A stretch of 64,000 nucleotides of DNA from CAVWSM01 sp963799425 (GCA_963799425.1 CAWCXA010000007.1:62001-126000); one strand, 5' to 3'. Shown: positions 1 through 9,570, counted from the first letter of the stretch. The notes: generated from the letters alone by a model not told the origin. Program-made: numbers and translations.

Positions 1-468
1 CTCTCGCTTCGGGCCGCGCACGACATTGGAGCCATGTGCCAGCCGCGTCCCGATCGCAAGGTCGCTGTGTCCCGACAGCAGCGGCGCCACCAGCGGCAGC
101 AACGCGTCGAGGTCGGTCGACAGGTCTATGTCCATGTAGGCCAGCACCTGTGCGTCGCTTCCGCTCCACACGGTGCTCAGAGCGCGGCCACGTCCAGGCT
201 CGGCGACTCGGATCGCTTCGACCTCGGGGAAGCGCTCCGCGAGGAGGCAAGCCTCGCGCCAGGTACCGTCGGTCGAGCCGTTGTCCGCGATCGTGATGCG
301 TGCGTTGAAGGGGAAGCGCTTCAGAAGGTAGTCGTGCAGCCGCTCAACGCCCGATCGAAGGCCGCGCTCCTCGTTTCGAACGGGAAGCACGATGTCGACC
401 TGGATGGGCGGTGCTGGCGGATTCTCCGCACGGGTTGTCATGTGCTGCCTCAGCGTTGTGGTCGTCAT
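1..468 (-). CDS. Family 2 glycosyltransferase, N-terminal part (runs off the window)
   Basis: The 156 residues visible are the N-terminal part of a GT-A-fold family 2 glycosyltransferase of the dolichyl-phosphate-mannose-synthase type, which transfers a sugar from a nucleotide donor to a lipid carrier or polymer at the inner face of the membrane. Visible motifs are the opening strand VDIVLPVRNEE, the nucleotide-binding ADNGSTDGT, the metal-binding MDIDLSTD and the acceptor-side AIGTRLAHGS. I chose the ATG at 468 because AGAAGG lies about eight bases upstream; an in-frame ATG at 441 is possible. The start is 18 bases downstream of the histidine kinase stop, so it is probably the third gene of that operon. 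The substrate cannot be told. Confidence 0.88.
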   Translation of the reverse strand, partial: MTTTTLRQHMTTRAENPPAPPIQVDIVLPVRNEERGLRSGVERLHDYLLKRFPFNARITIADNGSTDGTWREACLLAERFPEVEAIRVAEPGRGRALSTVWSGSDAQVLAYMDIDLSTDLDALLPLVAPLLSGHSDLAIGTRLAHGSNVVRGPKRE

Positions 469-486
469 GACCACCACCTTCTGAGG

Positions 487-2025
487 TCAGGATGTGCTGA
501 CCCTGGTGGCAACCTGTGAGGTCGCTGGGGACGGCTTCGCCTCGGCCGCTCCGACCGGCTCGGGTGCGAGCGGCAGCTGCACGCGGAAGGTTGCTCCCGC
601 GCCGGGGCTGGTCTGGAGCGTGATGCGCCCGCCATGTGCGGCAATCAGCGCAGCCGCAATGGAAAGCCCAAGGCCGGTGCCGCCTGCGGCACGGCTGCGG
701 GACGCGTCGCCGCGATAGAAGCGCTCGAAGACCTGGGCCGCCGCCTCGTCGTCGAGGCCAGGCCCCTGATCTGCGACCTCGAGGAACGCGTGCGGACCGT
801 CGGCATCGTTGGTGGTGCCGACTCGCACGGTGATGGGCGTTCCGGCGGGCGTATGACTCGTCGCGTTGGCGAGCAGGTTGCCGAGCACCTGACGCAGCCG
901 CGCCTCGTCGCCCACCACGACGGGCACACGGTCCGGTGTGCCAATGACCTCCAGCTCGATCCGGCGATCCGGAGCGACGACGCGCATGTCCCCAACACCT
1001 TCGGTCGCCAGGGTGAGGAGATCGACCGGTCGTTGGTCGAGCGGGCGCTGCTGGTCGAGGCGGGCGAGGAGCAACAGATCGTCAACCAAGAGACCCATGC
1101 GGCGAGCTTCGTCCTCCACACGACGGAAGGCTCTCGCGACGTCGGCTGGTTCGGCAGCAGCGCCCTGCCGGTACAGCTCGGCATACCCACGTATCGACGT
1201 CAGTGGCGTACGCAGCTCGTGGCTGGCATCGCCGACGAACCGTCGCATGCGCTCCTCAGACGCGCGGGCCTCAGTCTCAGATTCCTCGCGAGCGCGGAAG
1301 GCTGCCTCGATCTGGCCGAGCATCGAGTTGAACGACTGGGCCAGCCGTCCGACCTCGGTGCGCGGATCGCCTTCGGGCACGCGGTGCGACAGGTTGCCGG
1401 CCGCAATGGCCTCGGCCGTGCGTTCGACCCCGACGAGCGGACGCAGACTGGAGCGGACCAAGACATACGCGACGACGGCCAGCAGGAGCAGCACGGCTCC
1501 ACCGACCGCCGCGGTGATCGTCATCAACCGGTCGGTCGTGCTCTGGACACTGTCGAGGGACAGCGCGACCGTGACGCTCTCGCCATTAGGAAGAGCCTCT
1601 GTGATGACGCGCCACTCGCCACCGCCGGTCGCCGAGCCGACGGTGTACGGCGCATCGCCGAGGGCGGTCACGGCGGCCGCGTCAAGTTTCGGAAGGTCAG
1701 GGCTCGCGTCACCGTCGGTTGTGTCGCCCTCGTCGAGCAATGAGCCGTCGGCGCCGTTGGCTTGGACGACATACGTCGTTCCCGCCTCACCGCCAGGGAG
1801 TGGACGGCCGTTCTCGTAGAGACCGCGCCCGTGCATGACATCGTTGACCGCCATCCGCGAGGCATCCTCGAGCTGCGTGTCGACGCGGTCGACGAGGTAC
1901 GACCGGAGCAGCGTCACGGAGGCGCCACCGGACGCCAGAATTGCCGCCGCGAGCAGACCGAGCATCGCCGCGACGAGGCGTACGCGCAGCGGTGTCCGCG
2001 CCCATCCTGCACGCAGCGTCCGCAT
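487..2025 (-). CDS. Membrane sensor histidine kinase, PhoR-like (HAMP, HisKA, HATPase)
   Basis: A 512-residue orthodox sensor kinase that autophosphorylates on histidine and passes the phosphate to the regulator encoded just upstream. Order of parts: membrane helix about 14-41, extracytoplasmic sensing region of about 125 residues, second helix about 166-191, HAMP about 192-246, dimerisation domain with the phospho-accepting histidine in DASHELRTPL (H269), and an ATP-binding domain with N, G1 (ADQGPGLD) and G2 (GTGLGLS) boxes near the C-terminus. The ATG at 2025 overlaps the regulator's stop codon by one base (TGATG), implying translational coupling; a TTG one codon earlier is also open. The partner resembles mycobacterial PhoP, hence the PhoR-like label; the signal sensed is unknown. 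Confidence 0.93.
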   Translation of the reverse strand: MRTLRAGWARTPLRVRLVAAMLGLLAAAILASGGASVTLLRSYLVDRVDTQLEDASRMAVNDVMHGRGLYENGRPLPGGEAGTTYVVQANGADGSLLDEGDTTDGDASPDLPKLDAAAVTALGDAPYTVGSATGGGEWRVITEALPNGESVTVALSLDSVQSTTDRLMTITAAVGGAVLLLLAVVAYVLVRSSLRPLVGVERTAEAIAAGNLSHRVPEGDPRTEVGRLAQSFNSMLGQIEAAFRAREESETEARASEERMRRFVGDASHELRTPLTSIRGYAELYRQGAAAEPADVARAFRRVEDEARRMGLLVDDLLLLARLDQQRPLDQRPVDLLTLATEGVGDMRVVAPDRRIELEVIGTPDRVPVVVGDEARLRQVLGNLLANATSHTPAGTPITVRVGTTNDADGPHAFLEVADQGPGLDDEAAAQVFERFYRGDASRSRAAGGTGLGLSIAAALIAAHGGRITLQTSPGAGATFRVQLPLAPEPVGAAEAKPSPATSQVATRVSTS

Positions 2026-2741
2026 CAACGTCTCCGCAGCACGTACCCGACGCCGCGCACCGTGTGCAGCAGTCGCGGCTCGGTCGTGTCGACCTTGCGG
2101 CGGAGGTAGGACACGTACGACTCGACGATGCTGCCGTCACCCCCGAAGTCGTACGCCCACACGTGGTCGAGGATCTGCGCCTTGCTGAGGACGCGGCCGG
2201 GGTTGGCCAGGAAGTAGCGGAGGAGCTTGAACTCTGTCGGCGACAGCGCGACTAGCTCGCCCGCCTTTCGCACCTCGTGGCTGAGCTCATCGAGCTCGAT
2301 GTCGGCGAACCCGAGCATCGGTGGGATGTCCTGCACAGCGCCGCGGTCTGCGCGACGCAGGACCGCATGCACACGGGCAACGAGCTCATCGAGGCTGAAC
2401 GGCTTCACCACGAAGTCGTCACCGCCCAGCGTCAGTCCGTGCACGCGGTCCTCGGTTGCGTCCTTGGCAGTAAGGAAGATCACGGGTACGTGCTGGCGAC
2501 GCTCACGGAGCTGGCGGAGGACCGAGAAGCCGTCCAGGCCCGGCATCATGACGTCGAGCACGATCAGGTCGGGGTGGAGGTCGTCGGCGATGTCCAAGGC
2601 GCGCCAGCCGTCCTCCGCAGTGGTCACGTCGAACCCCGCAAAGCGCAGGCTCGCGGACAGCAGCTCGCGGATGTTGGGCTCGTCGTCGACGACGAGGAGC
2701 TTGGCGGGCGTGGTTTGAGAGCCGGTGCCGGCGATGCTCAT
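2025..2741 (-). CDS. OmpR/PhoB-family response regulator, PhoP-like
   Basis: A two-domain DNA-binding response regulator. The receiver domain has the acidic pair DD near residue 19-20, the phospho-accepting aspartate in IVLDVMMPG (D63 from this start), threonine in FLTAKD and the lysine in VVKPFSL. The C-terminal winged helix ends with the classic SYLRRKVD and HTVRGVGYVLR. The effector domain (FADIELDELSHEV, YDFGGDGSIVESYVSYLRRK) is very close to what I remember of M. tuberculosis PhoP. The start is uncertain: ATG 2741 is used, GTG 2765 also fits, and neither has a convincing ribosome site. Three 11-bp-phased repeats lie just upstream (2790-2818), suggesting autoregulation. Confidence 0.93.
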   Translation of the reverse strand: MSIAGTGSQTTPAKLLVVDDEPNIRELLSASLRFAGFDVTTAEDGWRALDIADDLHPDLIVLDVMMPGLDGFSVLRQLRERRQHVPVIFLTAKDATEDRVHGLTLGGDDFVVKPFSLDELVARVHAVLRRADRGAVQDIPPMLGFADIELDELSHEVRKAGELVALSPTEFKLLRYFLANPGRVLSKAQILDHVWAYDFGGDGSIVESYVSYLRRKVDTTEPRLLHTVRGVGYVLRRR

Positions 2742-2789
2742 GCTCGTGATTGCCACGACTCCCACAGTGGACTGCCGGACTGAGACGGT

Positions 2790-2818
2790 CCTGAGCGTTT
2801 CCTGGGAGGTTCCTGAGA
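2790..2818 (-). promoter_or_regulatory. Three direct repeats, 11-bp phase: candidate PhoP-type binding site
   Basis: Read on the minus strand, 7-mers TCTCAGG (2812-2818), TCCCAGG (2801-2807) and GCTCAGG (2790-2796) each start 11 bases apart, i.e. 7-mer plus 4-base spacer. The mycobacterial PhoP box is a direct repeat TCACAGC-N4-TCACAGC with the same phase. The site is 25-77 bases upstream of the regulator's possible starts. Function is inferred from the match of arrangement and the gene downstream. Confidence 0.6.
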
Positions 2819-2843
2819 ATCAGGTTGGTGCGAGCGCTTGGGA

Positions 2844-4007
2844 CTAGCCCGCCTTCAGCCGCAACGCCATCGACTCGAGTGCGAGCAGCGGCGCCACATT
2901 GCCGTCTAGCGCTTCGCGCGTCTCGACGATGGCCGCCATGCGTCGCACGGTTGCCGCCGAGTCGCTCTGCCTTGCCAGCCGCCCCAGCTGCACCTGGAGC
3001 TCCTCGTTGACCAACGTCGACCCAGCGCCGATCTGCAGGACGAGGACGTCACGGTAGACCGCCAGGATGTCGACGAGCGCGCGGTCGACGGAGTCACGCT
3101 GCACCCGCTTGCGCCGGGTCTTCTGATCCTCGGCCAAAGCTCTCAGTGCTGCGGTGGCGCTGCGCGGAGTGCGCGATCCTGGCCCTGCGCCGAGCGCCGC
3201 CCGCAGGTCCTCTGTCTCGCGTGCATCAAGCTCGTCGCAGCGAGCGTTGGCGTCTTCCTCAGCGGCCTCGACCAGGTTGGCCGCCGACTGCAGGCACGAC
3301 CCTATGTCGCCCACCTGAAACACCAGTCGCAGCACCTCGTTGCGCCGGTTGCGCGACTGCTCGTCGACCGCCAGCGCGCGGGCCCGGCCGATGTGTCCCT
3401 GTGCCGCCCGCGCGGCAAACGCAGCCATCGGCCCGTCAATCCCATAGGTCGTCTCGAGATGCCGGGCGACGTCGTCATAGGGCGGTGTGCGCAACCCGAC
3501 TATCCGGCACCGTGACCGGATCGTCGGCACAATGTCTTCAGCCGTCGGTGCGCAGAGCATCCACACCGTGCGCAACGGCGGCTCCTCGACGGACAGCAGC
3601 AACGCGTCGGCAGCGTCCTCGGTCAAGCGGTCTGCATCTTCGATGACCACGACCTGCCAACGGCCGTGCGACGGACGCAGCGATGCGCGCGGCACCAGAG
3701 CACGCACATCGTCGACCTTGATGGATAGCTGCTCCGTCGCGACCAGCATTACGTCGGGATGCGCGCCGGAGAGCGCCGTGCGGCAGTCGTTGCACACGCC
3801 GCAGCCACCCGTCGCACACTGCAGCGCGGCGGCGAAGGCTTTGGCCACGACCGACCGCCCCGACCCGGGAGGTCCGGTGAACAGCCAGGCATGGGTCATG
3901 ACGTCGCCCGCGTCCGGCTCCCGCGCGACGACCCGCTGCGCATCGGCGACCGCCCGCTGCAGCCCGGGCACGACGGGCTGCCCGACCACTGCGTCCCAGA
4001 CGGTCAT
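2844..4007 (-). CDS. holB: DNA polymerase III delta-prime subunit
   Basis: A 387-residue clamp-loader subunit that helps load the beta sliding clamp on primed DNA. The N-terminal AAA+ module shows TGPPGSGRS near 44-52, in which arginine stands where an active P-loop has lysine, as is usual for the non-hydrolysing delta-prime subunit; the zinc module has cysteines 64, 69, 72 and 75 (CATGGCGVCNDC); VVVIEDADRL is the Walker B region and RSRC the SRC-type motif. The start is the internal ATG at 4007, because the reading frame upstream is only the antisense-like shadow of tmk. It overlaps the tmk stop by four bases (ATGA), so the two replication genes are one operon, matching the tmk-holB order common in actinobacteria. 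Confidence 0.93.
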   Translation of the reverse strand: MTVWDAVVGQPVVPGLQRAVADAQRVVAREPDAGDVMTHAWLFTGPPGSGRSVVAKAFAAALQCATGGCGVCNDCRTALSGAHPDVMLVATEQLSIKVDDVRALVPRASLRPSHGRWQVVVIEDADRLTEDAADALLLSVEEPPLRTVWMLCAPTAEDIVPTIRSRCRIVGLRTPPYDDVARHLETTYGIDGPMAAFAARAAQGHIGRARALAVDEQSRNRRNEVLRLVFQVGDIGSCLQSAANLVEAAEEDANARCDELDARETEDLRAALGAGPGSRTPRSATAALRALAEDQKTRRKRVQRDSVDRALVDILAVYRDVLVLQIGAGSTLVNEELQVQLGRLARQSDSAATVRRMAAIVETREALDGNVAPLLALESMALRLKAG

Positions 4008-4654
4008 CGCGCTCCCACCCGTCCCCTCAGGACAGTTGCGACGGCATTTCGTACGTGCTCGGCGACGGATGCCGGTGCAGCCCTCCCATCGACCACCGCA
4101 TAGCGCTCTGGCGCCGCGGCGGCGAGGTCGAGGAACGCTTGCCGCACCCGCTCGTGAAAGGCCTCCGGCTCGCTCTCCAGCCTGTCGGCGGTGTCGAACC
4201 GCCCCCTCCCGATCCCCGCCGGCACATCGAGCACCACCGTCAGGTCGGGGACGAGTCCATCGGTGGCGAACCCGCACAGCCGCGCGATCGCATCAGCACC
4301 CAGGCCGCGTCCGACACCCTGGTAGGCAATCGCCGAATCGATGTAGCGATCGGTCACCACCACCGCGCCGCGCGCCAGCGCCGGGCGGACCAGCGCCGCC
4401 ACATGCTCGGCCTTGTCCGCGGCGTACAGCAATGCCTCCGCCCTGTCGGACAGGCCGTGGTTGGCAGGGTCGAGGACCAGCTGGCGGACGGTGGGCCCGA
4501 TGATCGAGTCACCCGGCTCATAGGTCAGCACGACCTTGCGCCCGCCCTCACGCAGCCACTCGGTCAGCAGCCGCGCCTGGGTCGACTTGCCCGCGCCGTC
4601 TCCGCCCTCGAGCGCGATGAAGAGGCCGGCGGCGGCAAGCGGCTGGTCTGGCAC
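4004..4654 (-). CDS. tmk: Thymidylate kinase
   Basis: A 216-residue kinase converting dTMP to dTDP. It shows the P-loop ALEGGDGAGKST at about 16-27, the acidic EPGD motif, and the TDRYIDSAIAYQG signature of bacterial TMP kinases with its DR(Y) motif; the LID region follows VVLDVPAGIGRGRFD. The GTG at 4654 was chosen because it gives the usual family length and because TAGGCT (4662-4667 on the complement) lies exactly seven bases before it, the leaderless-promoter spacing seen repeatedly in this window; no ribosome site is visible. The gene is followed by holB with a four-base overlap and is divergent from sthA, 91 bases away. Confidence 0.93.
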   Translation of the reverse strand: MPDQPLAAAGLFIALEGGDGAGKSTQARLLTEWLREGGRKVVLTYEPGDSIIGPTVRQLVLDPANHGLSDRAEALLYAADKAEHVAALVRPALARGAVVVTDRYIDSAIAYQGVGRGLGADAIARLCGFATDGLVPDLTVVLDVPAGIGRGRFDTADRLESEPEAFHERVRQAFLDLAAAAPERYAVVDGRAAPASVAEHVRNAVATVLRGRVGAR

Positions 4655-4745
4655 GCGGCACAGCCTAATGAGCGCCCCGGACAAGCCGCCGAGGCCGCAC
4701 GCCTCCAACCACCCCGGCCGGCGCGAAAGGCGGCATGCTTGGCGC

Positions 4746-6155
4746 GTGGACCAGGTCGACATTGCCGTACTCGGGTCGGGGCCCGGGGGACAGAAGGCAG
4801 CGATCGCCGCGGCCAAGCTCGGCCGACGGGTTGCCCTCGTCGAGCGCCAGGACATGGTCGGTGGTGTGTGCATCAACACCGGGACGATCCCCTCGAAGAC
4901 GCTCCGCGAGGCCGTCATCTACCTGACCGGGTTGCACCAGCGCGAGCTGTACGGCCGGTCGTACCGCGTCAAGGAGGAGATCACCGTCGCCGATCTCAGC
5001 GCCCGCACGCAGCACGTCGTGGGCCGCGAGATCGACGTCGTCCGCAGCCAGCTCGCGCGCAACGGCGTACGACTGGTGCCCGGCACCGGTCACTTCCTCG
5101 ACGCGCACACGCTCGGCATCAAGAGCGGCGCCAGCTACGACGACACCCGGCTACAGGCAGACGTCGTGATCATCGCGACGGGCACGACCCCGGCTCGGCC
5201 CCAGAGCGTGGAGTTCGACGAACGCACGATCATCGACTCGGACGGCATCCTGCATCTTCAGCAGATCCCGCGGTCGATGGTCGTCGTCGGCGCGGGCGTC
5301 ATCGGCATCGAGTACGCGTCGATGTTCGCCGCGCTCGGCACCAAGGTCACCGTCGTCGAGCGCCGTGACCGAATGCTTGAATTCTGCGACCTCGAGATTG
5401 TCGAGGCGTTGAAGTACCACCTCCGTGATCTCGCGGTCACGTTCCGGTTCCGCGAGACCGTCTCTGGGGTGGAGCTGCACGACAGCGGCACGATCACGCT
5501 GCTCGAGTCAGGCAAGAAGATCCCGGCAGACACCGTGATGTACTCCGCCGGTCGGCAGGGCGCGACTGGCCCGCTCGACCTGCCCAACGCGGGTCTCACC
5601 GCCGACGATCGCGGCCGGATCCCCGTCGATGAGCACTTCCGCACCGAAGTCCCGCACATCTATGCCGTTGGCGACGTCATCGGCTTTCCGGCCCTCGCGG
5701 CCACGTCGATGGAGCAGGGGCGACTCGCGGCCTATCACGCCTGCGGCGAGCCGACGGGGCCGCTGGCACGCGAGAACCAGCCGATCGGGATCTACACGAT
5801 CCCGGAGATCTCCTACGTGGGTCGTACCGAGGACGAGCTCACGGAAGCCGCCGTACCGTTCGAGGTCGGCATCTCGCGCTATCGCGAGCTCGCTCGCGGC
5901 CAGATTCTCGGCGACAGCGACGGCATGCTCAAGCTGCTGGTCAGCCCGGACAACCGACGGTTGCTCGGCGTGCATGTGTTCGGCACCGACGCCACCGAGC
6001 TCGCACACATCGGCCAGACCGTCATGGGGCTCGGCGGCACGGTGGACTATCTCGTCGACACGGTTTTCAACTACCCGACGCTCGCAGAGTCCTACAAGGT
6101 CGCCGCCCTCGACGTCGTCAACAAAATGCGTGCCGTCGCCCAGCTGGGCGGTTGA
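4746..6155 (+). CDS. sthA: Soluble (Si-specific) pyridine nucleotide transhydrogenase
   Basis: A 469-residue FAD-dependent flavoprotein of the pyridine nucleotide-disulphide reductase fold that exchanges hydride between NADPH and NAD+. Features: N-terminal FAD site VLGSGPGGQKAA; GGVCINTGTIPSK, where only the first redox cysteine (C42) of the usual CxxxxC remains and the second is threonine, as in known SthA proteins; second dinucleotide fold VVGAGVIGIEYAS; FAD-binding YAVGDVIGFP; and a C-terminal dimerisation domain ending in NYPTLAESYKVAALD. The GTG at 4746 gives the normal family length. The missing second cysteine separates it from lipoamide dehydrogenase and mycothione reductase. Confidence 0.93.
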   Translation: MDQVDIAVLGSGPGGQKAAIAAAKLGRRVALVERQDMVGGVCINTGTIPSKTLREAVIYLTGLHQRELYGRSYRVKEEITVADLSARTQHVVGREIDVVRSQLARNGVRLVPGTGHFLDAHTLGIKSGASYDDTRLQADVVIIATGTTPARPQSVEFDERTIIDSDGILHLQQIPRSMVVVGAGVIGIEYASMFAALGTKVTVVERRDRMLEFCDLEIVEALKYHLRDLAVTFRFRETVSGVELHDSGTITLLESGKKIPADTVMYSAGRQGATGPLDLPNAGLTADDRGRIPVDEHFRTEVPHIYAVGDVIGFPALAATSMEQGRLAAYHACGEPTGPLARENQPIGIYTIPEISYVGRTEDELTEAAVPFEVGISRYRELARGQILGDSDGMLKLLVSPDNRRLLGVHVFGTDATELAHIGQTVMGLGGTVDYLVDTVFNYPTLAESYKVAALDVVNKMRAVAQLGG

Positions 6156-6200
6156 CCTTCCCGCCGCTCGGACGCTACGGAGACTGCGGCTTGCTCCCCT

Positions 6201-6226
6201 GAGGCCCTCGGGGTAACCCCAGCCTC
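6201..6226 (+). terminator. Possible hairpin terminator after sthA
   Basis: GAGGC(CCT)C GGGG-TAA-CCCC A GCCTC forms a GGGG/CCCC stem capped by TAA, with an outer GAGGC/GCCTC pairing. It follows the sthA stop by 45 bases and has no clear T-run, which is usual in GC-rich actinobacteria. Low certainty. Confidence 0.35.
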
Positions 6227-6298
6227 GATTTGGGTGGGCTCCCCAATGCCCGCCACCGCCTCCCGAGACGAATGTGAAAGGGACAGCGGGAGGCATGT

Positions 6299-7009
6299 GT
6301 GGACGTCCAGACAATCGTCGAGTCGGCGCCGTTGATCGCGTACGTCGGAATCGTCGCGCTGGTCGCGCTGGACGCAGTCGCGCCGCTGATCCCCGCGGAG
6401 GTCGCCGTGCTCACGGCCAGTGCACTGTCTCTAGACGGGCGACTGGAGTGGTGGGCGATCGCGCTCGCCGCAGCGGCTGGCGGCGTGGTGGGCGATCAGC
6501 TCACGTACCGCATCGGTCAACGGGTGCTGCGCCGGCAGATCTCGGCACTTCGTCGTCGGCTGTCCCGCAACCGCGAGGACTCGGGTGAGGCAGCGGCTGA
6601 GCCCTCGGTCGGCTTCGTTGTAGTCGGCCGGTTCGTCCCTGGTGGGCGCAGCGCCGCGGGTGCGGTTGCCGGCCACCTGCGCATTCGCTGGCGGCGGTTC
6701 GCACTCGCCTCGATGGTGGGATCGATCGCCTGGGCCACGTCGACGGTGCTTATCGGCCGCGGCGCATCCGCCGTCGTCGATGGGCCGATGTGGCAGCAGA
6801 TCCTCGCGTCGGTGCTGGTGGGGCTCACCCTTACGGCTCTGCTCGTCGGCGTGCGGCGCGTGATCAGGGTGCGCCGCCGGCTCAGCCCTTCGACCGTGAC
6901 CGCGCCGTCTTCCTTGGCGTTGCAGTCTTCTTCTTCGGCGCGGCCTTCTTCCGTGGCGATGCGGCGGCCTTACGTGGCGCGGGAGCTTTCGTCCTCTTTT
7001 CGGCCATGA
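6299..7009 (+). CDS. DedA-family (VTT domain) membrane protein
   Basis: A 236-residue integral membrane protein of the DedA/SNARE-associated family; members act as undecaprenyl-phosphate or phospholipid flippases or exporters. Visible: hydrophobic segments at about 12-45, 52-75, 140-160 and 165-188, and the conserved GRFVPGGRSAAGAVAG motif whose arginine and proline are family hallmarks. GTG 6299 has GGGAGG seven bases upstream. The last 42 residues are serine- and arginine-rich and are encoded antisense to the 3' end of topA (128-base tail-to-tail overlap), so that tail is likely a by-product of a missing stop rather than a conserved domain. Confidence 0.82.
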   Translation: MDVQTIVESAPLIAYVGIVALVALDAVAPLIPAEVAVLTASALSLDGRLEWWAIALAAAAGGVVGDQLTYRIGQRVLRRQISALRRRLSRNREDSGEAAAEPSVGFVVVGRFVPGGRSAAGAVAGHLRIRWRRFALASMVGSIAWATSTVLIGRGASAVVDGPMWQQILASVLVGLTLTALLVGVRRVIRVRRRLSPSTVTAPSSLALQSSSSARPSSVAMRRPYVARELSSSFRP

Positions 7010-9570
7010 GCTCGACTGCCCGCTCGTGGGTGATCGACTCCACAGACTCCGACCGCGGCACGGTGACATTGGTCGTGCCGTCAGTGATGTATGGGCCGAA
7101 CCGGCCGTCCTTGATCACCAGCGGCTTCTTGCTCGCCGGGTCCTCGCCGAGCTCGCGCAGCGGCGGCGCGGTCGCCCGACCACGGCCCCGCTCCTTCGGC
7201 TGGGCATAGATCGCCAGCGCCGCGTCCAGCGGGATCGTCAACAGCTGGTCCTCCGACTCGAGCGAACGTGAGTCGTTGCCCTTCTTCAGGTATGGGCCGT
7301 AGCGACCGTTCTGCGCGGTGATCTCTTCGCCGTCGGATGGGTCGACCCCGACGACGCGCGGCAGGGTCAGGAGCTCGAGCGCCTGCTCGAGCGTCACTGA
7401 GTCGACGGACATCGACTTGAACAACGACGCCGTGCGCGGCCTGGCCTTCGCCGAGCGCGTCCTCCGGCAGGACTTCGGTGACGTACGGACCGTAGCGGCC
7501 GTCCTTCGCGACGATCGTCAGCCCCGTGGAAGGGTCGACGCCGAGCTCACGGTCGCCGTTGCCGCGCGCGATCAGGTCGCGCGCAAGATCCGGCGTCATC
7601 TCGTCGGGCGGCAAGTCGTCTGGTACGGGGCCGCGGTTGCCCTCGGCATCCTCGACGTACGGACCATAACGACCGACACGGACCACGAAGCCGTCCCCGA
7701 TCGGCACCGACGACACCTCGCGCGCGTCGATGTCGCCAAGGCCGTCAACGAGCGGCTTGAGGCCGACGAGGCCGTCGGCGCCGTTCCAGAACCGGTTGAG
7801 CATCGCGACACGGTCCAGGTCCCCGGCCGCGATGCTGTCGAGGCGGTCCTCCATGAGCGCCGTAAAGCCATAGTCGACGAACCGCGTGAAGTGCCGCTCG
7901 AGCAGCTGGACCACGGCGAACGCGAGCCACGTGGGGACGAGTGCGCTGCCGCGCTTGAACACATACCCACGCTCGAGGATCGTGCGGATGATCGCCGCGT
8001 AGGTCGACGGCCGGCCGATCTCGCGCTCCTCGAGCTCACGCACGAGTGTGGCCTCGGTGTAACGCGCCGGTGGCTTGGTGCTGTGCCCCTCCGCGTCGAT
8101 CGCCACCGCCCTGAGTTGCTGGCCCTGCTCGAGGGCCGGGAGCCGGCGTTCCTTGTCATCGAGCTCGGCCTCGGGGTCGTCGGTTCCTTCGACGTACGCC
8201 TTGAGGAAGCCGAAGAAGTCGATGGTGCGACCGGAAGCGGCAAACTCGACCGTGCGACCGTCGGTGGCCGTCGCCCCTATGCGCACCGAGACAGTGCGTC
8301 CCGTGGCGTCGCGCATCTGCGAGGCGACGGTGCGCATCCAGATGAGCTCGTAGAGCCGGTAGTCGTCGCCGTGCAAGCCGGTCTGCGCCGGAGTGCGGAA
8401 GCTGTCACCGGCAGGGCGGATGGCTTCGTGCGCCTCTTGCGCGTTCTTCACCTTGGACGCGTAGGTGCGCGGCTGGTCGGGCAGGTACTCCGAGCCGTAC
8501 AGCTCGGCCACCTGTGCACGAGCCGCCGCGATCGCGGTGCCCGACAGCGTGGTGGAGTCGGTGCGCATGTAGGTGATGAAGCCGTTCTCGTACAGCCGCT
8601 GCGCGACCTGCATCGTGCGCGAGGCACCATAGCCGAGCTTGCGCCCGGCCTCCTGCTGCATCGTGGTTGTGCGGAAGGGTGCGTACGGGCTGCGGCGGTA
8701 GGGCTTGGACTCGACCGAGCGGACTTCGAACGGCTGGCCGGTCAGCGATTGCGCGAGCGCGCGGGAGGCAGCCTCGTCGAGGCGTACGACGTCGCGATTC
8801 TTCAGCTCCCCGTCGCTGCCGAAGTCACGGCCGGCGGCGACACGCTGGCCGCCGACTGTGGCGAGCCGAGCATTGAACGTGGATGGCTGGTCGGCGGTGC
8901 GCTCGGTGTCGAGCGTGGCCTCGAGGTCCCAGTAGTCGGCGGAGCGGAACGCCATGCGCTCGCGCTCGCGGTCGACGACGAGCCGAGTGGCGACAGACTG
9001 CACGCGGCCTGCGGAGAGTCCCTGAGTGACCTTGCGCCATAGGACCGGCGACACCTCGTAGCCGTACAGCCGGTCGAGAATGCGTCGAGCCTCCTGCGCA
9101 TCGACCAACGGCTTGTTGATGTCGCGCGGCGTCTCGACGGCTCGCCGGATCGCGTCACGCGTGATCTCGTGGAAGACCATGCGCTTGACGGGCACCTTGG
9201 GCTTGAGCTCTTGCTCGAGATGCCAGGCGATCGCCTCGCCCTCCCGGTCCTCGTCCGTGGCGAGGAGGAGCTCGTCGGCATCCTTGAGGAGATCCTTGAG
9301 CTTTCGCACCTGCGGCTTGCTGCGCGCCGGGACCACGTACAACGGGTCGAAGCCCTTGTCGACGTCGACGCCGACCGGCGCCCCGTACCTGTCGCGCTTC
9401 GCCTCAGGAACCTCGGTCTTCTTGCTCGGCAGATCGCGGATGTGCCCGACCGAGGACTCCACGACGTAGCCCTTGCCGAGGTAGCCGGCGATCGTCTTCG
9501 CCTTGGCGGGCGACTCGACGATGACCAGGCGGCTCGGCCCGGCTTCGGTGGTCTTCCTTTTCGGGGGCAC
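6882..9570 (-). CDS. topA: DNA topoisomerase I (with an apparent +1 frameshift near 7455)
   Basis: Type IA topoisomerase that relaxes negative supercoils, about 895 residues. The TOPRIM domain opens with VIVESPAKAKTI, the acidic triad is in ATDEDREGEA, and the catalytic tyrosine lies in GFITYMRTDS. C-terminal GRYGPY-type repeats and a lysine-rich tail (RKKAAPKKKT) replace zinc fingers, as is typical for actinobacteria. The gene is 2689 bases, one more than a multiple of three: the frame that carries the TOPRIM-to-VLPEDA part loses homology at about 7455 and the conserved continuation (KARPRTASLFKSMS and two further GR(Y/F)GPY repeats) is in the +1 frame. GTG 9570 is preceded by GAGAAGAGAG. 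Either a base-call error or a real lesion; topA is normally essential, so an error is more likely. Confidence 0.9.

Noticed and set aside
7318..9042. Long open frame antisense to topA (574 codons)
   Set aside because: Composition-driven shadow in GC-rich DNA; no recognisable domain and topA on the other strand is certain.
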